Assembly: GCA_946545425.1 (NCBI GenBank)
Contig: CAMNNM010000003.1
Span: 1-39,448, forward strand
DNA length: 39,448 bases
Source: an uncultured Blautia sp.
GTDB lineage: Bacteria > Bacillota > Clostridia > Lachnospirales > Lachnospiraceae
Direction of reading: 5' to 3'
Position numbers and translations under genes: made by a program. Below, piece by piece: positions 30,510 to 38,222 of the stretch. Position 1 is the first letter of the stretch; every line of letters starts with the position of its first letter. Below the pieces are notes generated by a model. That model searched no databases and had not been told where the DNA came from. It was given only the letters and a program-made list of their open reading frames with translations.

Positions 30510-31445
30510 TTACAGAAATACAGCCACAGCCTGAGGATTCTCAAGATGCGGAAGCAGCTTTGTCTTCTGGATCGCATGGATCGAAACATTTGCATTGCAC
30601 CGGGCATATTCTAAGGCAATGGAGGACGCATTCTTATATTCCTGCCCATACAGAATGGTAACCGGAATGGTAAGCTTTGAAAAGGCCGATGAGATATCCC
30701 AGTAAAGATATCCGCCGTTCAGGCTTGCAAGGAAATAACGTCCTTTCCCGTAGTCCGTGTGCGAGCCTTCATAAAAGGCATCCATTGTGGACTGCTGAAC
30801 AAGGAACGGGTTGAAAAAGCATTCTTCCTTCAGTGAATATTCCGTGGCAGAACGGGACATCACCAGATGATAAATGGTTGTTCCGATCACCGGGAGAGAA
30901 AGCAGGAAACGGAGGGCTTTTGCATGTTCCGACAGACCGCTTTGCAAACGCTTCATGGAAACCGGATTGATCATCGTGATTCTGGAATAGAATGAGGGAT
31001 CCAGAGAGGCAGCTGTTACAGCAAAAGAGCCGGACAGGCCCACACCGCAGATATGCACCGGACTGCCAATCACCTGCCGGATAAAATCGTTGAGCATAAG
31101 TGCGATCATATAATTGGTGTACTGAATTGGCTGCTTTTCCGAGCGCCCGCAGCCCGGAAGATCAATAGCGTAAATCCGATAACGATCGGACAACTCCTTG
31201 CTCAGATAAAACCATTCATAAGCTGACCCGGAAGAGTCCGCATTATGGAGAAACAGAATCGGAGAGGTTCCCTTTCCACTGACCTGGTAATAGAGCTTTC
31301 CATGGCGGGACTCAAAAAAGGAGCCCTTGTCCGATCGGAGCAGTCCTTTCACGGACCCGGAACTGATTGCCAGATTAATAGCATGCATGCCGCCAAGCAT
31401 GGCTGCATTAAAAACAACCGCTTTACGAAAAATATTTTTTGACAT
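30510..31445 (-). CDS. Alpha/beta-hydrolase-fold protein
   Basis: SPILFLHNADSSGSAYEWFYLSKELSDRYRIYAIDLPGCGRSEKQ; nucleophile-elbow-like GVGLSGSFAV; TILYGQEY; terminal His in LLPHLENPQAVAVF. Confidence 0.85.
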   Translation of the reverse strand: MSKNIFRKAVVFNAAMLGGMHAINLAISSGSVKGLLRSDKGSFFESRHGKLYYQVSGKGTSPILFLHNADSSGSAYEWFYLSKELSDRYRIYAIDLPGCGRSEKQPIQYTNYMIALMLNDFIRQVIGSPVHICGVGLSGSFAVTAASLDPSFYSRITMINPVSMKRLQSGLSEHAKALRFLLSLPVIGTTIYHLVMSRSATEYSLKEECFFNPFLVQQSTMDAFYEGSHTDYGKGRYFLASLNGGYLYWDISSAFSKLTIPVTILYGQEYKNASSIALEYARCNANVSIHAIQKTKLLPHLENPQAVAVFL

Positions 31446-31615
31446 AGAAGTAATGATCCTTCCTTGTGGAAGATATGAATTTGGATTTCGACATCAGGGT
31501 ACGAACTACTAATAGTATATCGAATAATCGGCACGGTGTCAAAAGTCGGAACAAACATTTGTTCAGAGAATATTACGATCAATGAAAATTGATATAAACA
31601 TTTGGAGATACATTT

Positions 31616-32200
31616 ATGTTAGATGAGTTTATACTTGAACAGCTCAATCATATAGAAAAAGAGTATCTGGATTTAAATCAGAAGCTTTCCGAACTGACGG
31701 ATGAAGAAAAGGCACAGCAGGAGCAGCTGAACCTGTATCTGGATACAGACGATCTGGGAGTGGAAGTATTTTCTCCCCGATCAAATGCAAGTCCGATCAA
31801 GGAAAGAATCGCCGAGGCACAGAAGCATCTGGAGGAACTGCGCCTTTCGCAGATGAACATTACGGATCAGATCGCAAGAAATCGGGATAAAGAAGAAAAA
31901 TATCAGCAGATGCTGAACGAGGCCAGAATGAACAGCATCCAGGAACAAAGAGACACCGAAGAAGCCCCGATGAATGACTCCAACGACCAGGGCGAAGACA
32001 ACATCGCAAAAATACTGGAGAACCATACAGCTGATCTAAAAGAAATCCTCGGGCGTATAGAAACATGCATCAATCTAGTGAATCATGACCGGACAAAATG
32101 CAAGAATGAGCTGAAAAATCTTCGATACTATCTCAAAGCCCTGATCGCCAATGGGGCGGAGGATACTGCAAAGGCAGAAAATGTTTCACGTGAAACATAA
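31616..32200 (+). CDS. Coiled-coil protein of unknown function, upstream of parAB
   Basis: 194-aa ORF rich in heptad-like Leu/Glu/Lys/Gln (QLNHIEKEYLDLNQKLSELTDEEKAQQEQL); tggag RBS; co-oriented with parA; its final codons lie inside a parS site. Confidence 0.75.
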   Translation: MLDEFILEQLNHIEKEYLDLNQKLSELTDEEKAQQEQLNLYLDTDDLGVEVFSPRSNASPIKERIAEAQKHLEELRLSQMNITDQIARNRDKEEKYQQMLNEARMNSIQEQRDTEEAPMNDSNDQGEDNIAKILENHTADLKEILGRIETCINLVNHDRTKCKNELKNLRYYLKALIANGAEDTAKAENVSRET

Positions 32201-32314
32201 AACACGAAATAGCTTAGAAATGTTTCACGTGAAACATGAAACACGAAACAACTCAGAAATGTTTCACGTGAAACATGAAACACGAAACAACTCAGAAATG
32301 TTTCACGTGAAACA
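32182..32314. promoter_or_regulatory. parS: parS array: four identical ParB-binding sites at 39-bp spacing
   Basis: TGTTTCACGTGAAACA at 32182-32197, 32221-32236, 32260-32275 and 32299-32314; adjacent to parA/parB. Confidence 0.97.
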
Positions 32315-32396
32315 TTTTTGTAACGGACAGCATTTTTTATGGTAATTAAGAGTGTATTGTGTTAAGATGGTAGAGCTACAATAGAGCTGAGAGGAA

Positions 32397-33179
32397 GTGA
32401 CTGCGGTGGGAAAAACCATTGTTATTGCCAACCAGAAAGGTGGCGTTGGAAAGACGACCACAGCTGTGAATCTTTCTGCCGCGCTCGCCGCTGCAGGTAA
32501 AAAGCCATTATTGATTGATATGGATCCGCAGGCGAATGCCACCAGTGGGTTTGGTATTACGGAAGAAGACTACACCAATACAACATACGAGCTTCTGTTA
32601 GGAGAAGCGGATGTATCGGACTGTATTCTGAGCAATGTTTATAAAAAATTATCTCTGATTCCCTCCGGGATGGATCTGGCAGCAGCGGAGATCGAATTAA
32701 CAGGAATTGATCGGAAGGAGTTTCTGCTCAGGGATGCGATCGGAAGCATCAAAAGTAAATACGATTATATTCTGATCGACTGTCCTCCGTCTCTGAATGT
32801 GTTGACGATCAATTCGATGTGTGCAGCGGACTCTATCCTGATTCCGATTCAGTGCGAATATTATGCGCTTGAAGGACTTTCACAGCTTCTGCACACGATC
32901 GATCTGGTAACGGAGCGGTTAAATACACAGCTTCAGGTAGAAGGGGTCGTGTTTACCATGTTTGATGGGAGGACAAACCTTTCACAGCAGGTAGTTCAGA
33001 ACGTGAAAGAAAATCTGAAGCTTCATATATATAAAAGTATGATACCGAGAAATGTGCGTTTGGCGGAAGCTCCCAGTTTTGGGATGCCGATTCTTGAGTA
33101 TGATGCTCGCTCGACCGGTGCACAGGCATATATGAAGCTGGCCAGGGAAGTGATGAAGACTGCAAGAAATCGTAAATAA
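32397..33179 (+). CDS. parA: Chromosome-partitioning ATPase ParA/Soj
   Basis: KTIVIANQKGGVGKTTTAVNLSAALAAAGKKPLLIDMDPQANATSGFG; deviant Walker A; GTG start. Confidence 0.96.
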   Translation: MTAVGKTIVIANQKGGVGKTTTAVNLSAALAAAGKKPLLIDMDPQANATSGFGITEEDYTNTTYELLLGEADVSDCILSNVYKKLSLIPSGMDLAAAEIELTGIDRKEFLLRDAIGSIKSKYDYILIDCPPSLNVLTINSMCAADSILIPIQCEYYALEGLSQLLHTIDLVTERLNTQLQVEGVVFTMFDGRTNLSQQVVQNVKENLKLHIYKSMIPRNVRLAEAPSFGMPILEYDARSTGAQAYMKLAREVMKTARNRK

Positions 33180-33196
33180 CGCATCAGGAGGATAGA

Positions 33197-34255
33197 ATGG
33201 CTGTCAGAAAAGGGTTAGGCAGAGGCTTGGACAGTATGTTTCCCCGGTATGATCAGCCGGAGGGAAACACCGGGAAGTCTGCAGGGTCGAAGGAAAAGGC
33301 CACTGTGGAAAAAGAAAAACCGGAGCGAAAAGAGTCCAGGACTGCGGGAAAAAAGAATAAAAAGGATAATACATTTCAAAACACAGGTTCAAAAGCTTCT
33401 GCATCGGATGCGAAACCCGTGGCGGCAGCTGCACAGGCTGATGTGCCGCAGGCTGGCCCTGTGATGGTGAAGATTTCAAAGGTTGAGCCAAACCGTGATC
33501 AGCCCCGCAAGGATTTCAATGAGGATGCGCTGGAGGAACTGGCGGAATCCATTAAGCAGGTAGGGATCATCCAGCCGATCATTGTCCAGAAGCGGGAAGA
33601 TTACTATGAGATCATTGCAGGAGAGCGTCGCTGGCGTGCTGCCAGAATGGCCGGTTTGAAGGAAGTACCGGTTATCATTAAGGAGCTGACGAACAAAGAA
33701 ATCCTTGAGCTGTCGCTGATCGAAAACATTCAGAGAGAAGACCTGAATGCGATTGAGGAGGCAAAGGCATATAAAAAGCTCCTGGAGGAATTTGATCTGA
33801 AGCAGGATGAGCTGGCACAGCGCGTTTCGAAGAGCCGCACAGCCATCACAAATTCGATGCGCCTTTTGAAACTGAGTGATCCGGTTCAGGAAATGCTGAT
33901 CGCGGATATGATCTCAGCGGGACACGCAAGAGCACTGATTCCTCTGGAGGATCCCGAACAGCAGCTGATTGCTGCAAATCGGGTGTTTGATGAAAAACTC
34001 AGTGTCCGTGATACGGAAAAGATGGTAAAAGCCATGCTCCGTCCTGCAGCCCCGAAAAAGGAGAGGGAAAAGCCCGATGAGGCGCTGGAGCTGATCTATC
34101 ATGACATGGAGGATCATCTTCGGGCCGCACTGGGGACAAAAGTAACGGTCAATTACAGCTCGAGTCAAAAGGGGAAGCTCGAGATCGAATATTATTCCAG
34201 CGAGGAACTGGAACGGATCTATGATCTGCTTCGATTTGGGGCAGGAAATGGCTGA
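33197..34255 (+). CDS. parB: Chromosome-partitioning protein ParB/Spo0J
   Basis: RKGLGRGLDSMF; VEPNRDQPRKDFNEDALEELAESIKQVGIIQPIIV; IIAGERRWRAARMAGL; HTH SKSRTAITNSMRLLKL. Confidence 0.97.
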   Translation: MAVRKGLGRGLDSMFPRYDQPEGNTGKSAGSKEKATVEKEKPERKESRTAGKKNKKDNTFQNTGSKASASDAKPVAAAAQADVPQAGPVMVKISKVEPNRDQPRKDFNEDALEELAESIKQVGIIQPIIVQKREDYYEIIAGERRWRAARMAGLKEVPVIIKELTNKEILELSLIENIQREDLNAIEEAKAYKKLLEEFDLKQDELAQRVSKSRTAITNSMRLLKLSDPVQEMLIADMISAGHARALIPLEDPEQQLIAANRVFDEKLSVRDTEKMVKAMLRPAAPKKEREKPDEALELIYHDMEDHLRAALGTKVTVNYSSSQKGKLEIEYYSSEELERIYDLLRFGAGNG

Positions 34256-34325
34256 AAGCTGAATTAAGGGGTGAGAACAGGAATACAATTATAGGGAGTA
34301 TAAAAAATAAGGAGAGTATAAAAAT

Positions 34326-34841
34326 ATGGAAAGCAGTATTTTGAATTCATTGGGGCTGGATCCCGGGATCATCCTGGTACTGATGATGATCCTGATGGTC
34401 TTTGTTCTGCTGTATCTGGTGCGCGTTTCCATGAAGCTGACACGTTTCCTGAAGCGATATCGCATTTTTATGAGGGGAAAGGACGCCGTTTCACTGGAAA
34501 AAGCATTTGCACAGAAGTTTCTGGAAGTGGATAAGCTGATGGAGCTGTCCAAGAACCAGGCACTGGAAATCGGACGGATCAAGGAAGTACTCACGAGAAC
34601 AACGAATAAAATCGGAATCGTGAAATATGATGCATTCCCGGATGTAGGCGGAAAGCTGAGCTTTGCACTTGCAATGCTGGATGAAAGCAATTCCGGATTC
34701 GTACTGAATGCCATTCACAGCAGAGAAGGCTGCTATACGTATGTCAAGGAAATCGTAAAAGGCGAATCCTATATCGTCCTCGGACAGGAAGAGAAAGATG
34801 CGCTGCGACAGGCCGTGAACTATTTCAGCGACCTGGGGTGA
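34326..34841 (+). CDS. DUF4446-family membrane protein
   Basis: N-terminal TM; GIVKYDAFPDVGGKLSFALAMLDESNSGFVLNAIHSREGCYTYVKEI; downstream of parB. Confidence 0.8.
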   Translation: MESSILNSLGLDPGIILVLMMILMVFVLLYLVRVSMKLTRFLKRYRIFMRGKDAVSLEKAFAQKFLEVDKLMELSKNQALEIGRIKEVLTRTTNKIGIVKYDAFPDVGGKLSFALAMLDESNSGFVLNAIHSREGCYTYVKEIVKGESYIVLGQEEKDALRQAVNYFSDLG

Positions 34842-34859
34842 TGACCGGCGTCGCACATG

Positions 34860-34904
34860 CATTGCAACATCATACATTGCAGCATCATACATTGGCAGAC
34901 CATA
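34860..34904. repeat. 15-bp tandem repeat, 3 units
   Basis: cattgcaacatcata / cattgcagcatcata / cattggcagaccata. Confidence 0.85.
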
Positions 34905-35022
34905 CAGAAAATAATATTTGAGATCAAACTAATATTTGAGGACAAAAATTATTTAAGAAAATATAACCATGATTTAGCCACAGAAGGCACAGGACAAAAG
35001 ACTTAAAAAACACAAAGAAAAA

Positions 35023-35058
35023 GATACAAAGAACACTAAAGATACAAAGAACACTAAA
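35023..35058. repeat. Perfect 18-bp direct repeat, 2 units
   Basis: gatacaaagaacactaaa repeated back-to-back. Confidence 0.9.
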
Positions 35059-35182
35059 GACAGTAAACTAAGACATAAAGTAATAATATAGAAGGTGCGC
35101 AGGGCGATGTGACACTTCAAGTGCAAGTGAAATCAATCACGCAGAAAATCACTGCACACCAACTGCAGAACAGGAGATCAGA

Positions 35183-36505
35183 ATGCTTGACATTAAATTT
35201 TTGAGAGAAAACCCGGAAATCGTAAAAGAGAATATCAAAAAGAAGTTTCAGGATCACAAGCTTCCGCTCGTGGATCAGGTAATCGAACTGGACTCGAAGC
35301 GCAGAGACATCATTCAGGAAACGGAAGCAATCAAAGCTGCCAATAATAAATTGTCCAAGGAAAACGGACCGCTTTTCGGCAAACTGAAAAAATGTGCGGA
35401 TGATGCGGTGCGTGCCGAGATCGAAAAACAGATTGAGGGAAACAAGGAAAAGGTCCGCCTCAATGATGAAAGAGAAAAAGCGCTGGATACAGAGCTTGCT
35501 GAGCTTGACCAGAAGATCCGCGAAATCATGTATGTGATCCCGAATATCATTGATCCTTCTGTACCGGTTGGAAAAGACGACAGTGAGAACGTGGAGATCG
35601 AAAGATTTGGGGAGCCTGTGGTTCCGGATTTCGAGATTCCCTATCACACGGAAATCATGAAATGGTATGACGGCATCGATCTGGACACAGCAGTGGATAA
35701 GGTGGCCGGAAACGGGTTCTATTATCTGATGGGCGATATTGCCAGACTGCATTCCTCCATCCTTGCTTATGCCCGTGACTTTATGATCGGAAGAGGATTC
35801 ACTTACTGCATCCCTCCCTTCATGATTCGAAGCGCCGTTGTGGACGGGGTCATGAGCTTTGCAGAGATGGATGCCATGATGTACAAGATCGAGGGCGAGG
35901 ATCTGTATCTGATCGGAACCTCTGAGCATTCCATGATCGGAAAATTCCGTGACACATTGAATGATGAGGAAAAGCTTCCCTATACGCTGACCAGCTATTC
36001 CCCCTGCTTCCGCAAGGAAAAGGGTGCCCACGGCATTGAGGAGCGCGGCGTGTACCGGATCCATCAGTTTGAAAAGCAGGAAATGATCGTCGTGTGTAAG
36101 CCGGAGGAAAGCCCGATGTGGTTCGACCGTCTGTGGCAGAACACGGTGGACTTCTTCCGTACACTGGACATCCCGGTACGCACACTGGAGTGCTGCTCCG
36201 GCGACCTGGCGGACCTGAAGGTGAAGTCTCTGGATGTAGAGGCATGGTCTCCGAGACAGAAGAAATACTTCGAAGTCGGAAGCTGCTCCAATCTGGGCGA
36301 TGCACAGGCAAGAAGACTCGGCATCCGCGTAAAAGGCAAAGACGGACGGAAATATCTGGCGCACACGCTGAACAATACGGTCGTTGCACCGCCGCGTATG
36401 CTGATCGCATTCCTTGAGAACAATCTGAATGCAGACGGAAGCGTGAACATTCCGAAGGCACTTCAGCCGTACATGGGCGGGCAGGAGAAAATCTTAAAGA
36501 AATAA
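35183..36505 (+). CDS. serS: Seryl-tRNA synthetase
   Basis: MLDIKFLRENPEIVKENIKKKFQDHKLPLVDQVIELD; LIGTSEHSMIGKFRDTLNDEEKLPYTLTSYSPCFRKEKGAHG; TLNNTVVAPPRMLIAFLENN. Confidence 0.97.
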   Translation: MLDIKFLRENPEIVKENIKKKFQDHKLPLVDQVIELDSKRRDIIQETEAIKAANNKLSKENGPLFGKLKKCADDAVRAEIEKQIEGNKEKVRLNDEREKALDTELAELDQKIREIMYVIPNIIDPSVPVGKDDSENVEIERFGEPVVPDFEIPYHTEIMKWYDGIDLDTAVDKVAGNGFYYLMGDIARLHSSILAYARDFMIGRGFTYCIPPFMIRSAVVDGVMSFAEMDAMMYKIEGEDLYLIGTSEHSMIGKFRDTLNDEEKLPYTLTSYSPCFRKEKGAHGIEERGVYRIHQFEKQEMIVVCKPEESPMWFDRLWQNTVDFFRTLDIPVRTLECCSGDLADLKVKSLDVEAWSPRQKKYFEVGSCSNLGDAQARRLGIRVKGKDGRKYLAHTLNNTVVAPPRMLIAFLENNLNADGSVNIPKALQPYMGGQEKILKK

Positions 36506-36577
36506 CAGATTGTATGAACGAATGACTACACCAATGCTTTGTTCAGTGAAAGTACCGGTCGGAAGGAGGTGAAAGCA

Positions 36578-37459
36578 ATGCATACCTATTTACGTGCAAT
36601 TGGATTTGGGCAGCAGCCTTCATCCGAATATGAAATGGAACAGCTGCTGGATAATCTGTTCCACACCTATGACGAACGAAAGGTTGTAAAGCTCGAAACC
36701 GGAAAGGCAATGTATGAGCTTTCCCGAAGCTTCGGACCGCACATGGGAATACGGGTGTGCGGAGAAGTGGACGGCTTCGGCTTTCACCGCCAGTACTATT
36801 ATCCCTATCTGGAGGGACGCAGCGAAACGACCGATCAGAACGTGATCATCAACGCGCGAACGGACGGAGCCGGATTTATCGGGGAGGCAGAGGATGGGAG
36901 AGTGGACATCTCCCTGATCTTCTACCTCCAGAACCCTGCGGACTATCTCCAGAACAGCTTCATGGGATATCTTGCGGACAAGCCGATCACAACCACGATC
37001 ACCGGCCTCTCTTCCGGCGGAATGATCCTTCTCCCGGGCAAAAGCGAGCGGCAGGGAACCTACCGCGAGGAGCGCAAAGATTATTATCGCAGGCACGAGC
37101 AGATGGTAACCGCGGCAAAAAACGGCAGCGAGGAAGCAATCGAAAGCCTGACCATGGAGGACATGGACATCTACGCCATGATCTCCAGGAGAGTACTGCA
37201 CGAGGACGTCCTTTCCATCGTCGACACCTACTTCATGCCATACGGAATGGAAAGCGACCAGTATCAGATCCTCGGAACAATCCTCTTCTACACAAAAGTA
37301 CGCAACAGCATCACCCGCGAATACGTCTATCAAATGACTGTCGACTGCAACGGAATGCTCATTGACGTATGCATCAACGAACAGGACCTCTACGGCGATC
37401 CGGAAGAAGGAAGACGCTTCAAAGGAAACATCTGGCTGCAGGGCAGACTAAATCTATAA
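36578..37459 (+). CDS. DUF3881-like protein of unknown function
   Basis: MHTYLRAIGFGQQPSSEYEMEQLLDNL...; ggaaggaggtg RBS before the ATG at 36578; family name from memory. Confidence 0.72.
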   Translation: MHTYLRAIGFGQQPSSEYEMEQLLDNLFHTYDERKVVKLETGKAMYELSRSFGPHMGIRVCGEVDGFGFHRQYYYPYLEGRSETTDQNVIINARTDGAGFIGEAEDGRVDISLIFYLQNPADYLQNSFMGYLADKPITTTITGLSSGGMILLPGKSERQGTYREERKDYYRRHEQMVTAAKNGSEEAIESLTMEDMDIYAMISRRVLHEDVLSIVDTYFMPYGMESDQYQILGTILFYTKVRNSITREYVYQMTVDCNGMLIDVCINEQDLYGDPEEGRRFKGNIWLQGRLNL

Positions 37460-37537
37460 TGGGACAGGGGACGGTTCTCTGTCCCATTTTCACATCCAAA
37501 ATTTGTGATGATCCATTTTGCCTGGGACAGAGAACCG
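37460..37537 (+). repeat. 3'-UTR hairpin copy 2 plus a 15-bp inverted second copy
   Basis: TGGGACAG-gggacggtt-ctCTGTCCCA at 37460-37486 directly after the stop; CGGTTCTCTGTCCCA (37472-37486) pairs perfectly with TGGGACAGAGAACCG (37523-37537). Confidence 0.85.
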
Positions 37538-37564
37538 ACCGCTGCTCTAATTATAAAATGGCGA

Positions 37565-37593
37565 TTGACACCGGCTGAGGCCGGTGTTATTAT
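37565..37593 (+). promoter_or_regulatory. Promoter for the iscR-like gene, with a palindrome in the spacer
   Basis: TTGACA (37565-37570), 17-bp spacer ccggctgaggccggtgt, TATTAT (37588-37593); ACACCGGC-tgag-GCCGGTGT spans the spacer. Confidence 0.7.
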
Positions 37594-37643
37594 CTTGTAT
37601 GGAATAAATCCGAGTAAAATACTAAGAATTCGGAGAAGAAACC

Positions 37644-38096
37644 ATGAAACTATCTACGAAAGGACGTTATGGGCTGCGTGCACTATTGGATGTAGCCCTT
37701 TATGCAGAGGAAGAGCCTGTTTCACTGCGGAATATTTCCGAGCGGCAGGGAATTTCCGAGGCTTATCTGGAACAGCTGATGCCGAAGCTGAAGAAGGCGG
37801 GCCTGATCGAAAGTACGCGCGGCGCAGCGGGCGGCTATCGTCTCACAAGGCCGGCATCAGAGATTTCAGTGGGCGATGTACTGCGTGCCCTGGAGGGTGA
37901 GCTTGACGCAGTGGACTGCCCCGGCTTGAAGGAAAAGCCCGACGGGGAGGAAGGGTGTACGAATGCAGACACCTGTGTGACAAAATATGTGTGGCAGCAG
38001 ATCAACGAAAGCATCACGAAAACCGTAGACGGTATAAAACTTGGCACATTGGTCGAGCAGAGCAGGCATCTGCACGATGCATACCATGAAATATAG
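37644..38096 (+). CDS. iscR: Rrf2-family transcriptional regulator, IscR-like with three Cys
   Basis: MKLSTKGRYGLRALLDVALYAEEEPVSLRNISERQGISEAYLEQLMPKLKKAGLIESTRGAAGGYRL; Cys pattern DCPGLKEKPDGEEGCTNADTCVT; next to a cysteine desulfurase. Confidence 0.9.
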   Translation: MKLSTKGRYGLRALLDVALYAEEEPVSLRNISERQGISEAYLEQLMPKLKKAGLIESTRGAAGGYRLTRPASEISVGDVLRALEGELDAVDCPGLKEKPDGEEGCTNADTCVTKYVWQQINESITKTVDGIKLGTLVEQSRHLHDAYHEI

Positions 38097-38222
38097 AAAA
38101 TAGATAAGGGAAAGACTAATACAATAAGGATTGCACGAAATAAAGATCTCTTATAATAAAGCTCTTATAAAAACTTTCGTGAAAAGTGAATTCAAGAATA
38201 GAAAAGGGTGGAAAAGATTGCC

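Noticed and set aside
32182-32314. Possible CRISPR-like array
   Set aside because: Units are contiguous 39-bp repeats with a palindromic ParB site and no variable spacers.
35060-35182. T-box riboswitch before serS
   Set aside because: No recognisable T-box consensus (TGGnACCGCG-like) or specifier structure; only one possible stem was seen.
35117-36364. 415-aa minus-strand ORF
   Set aside because: Antisense to serS.
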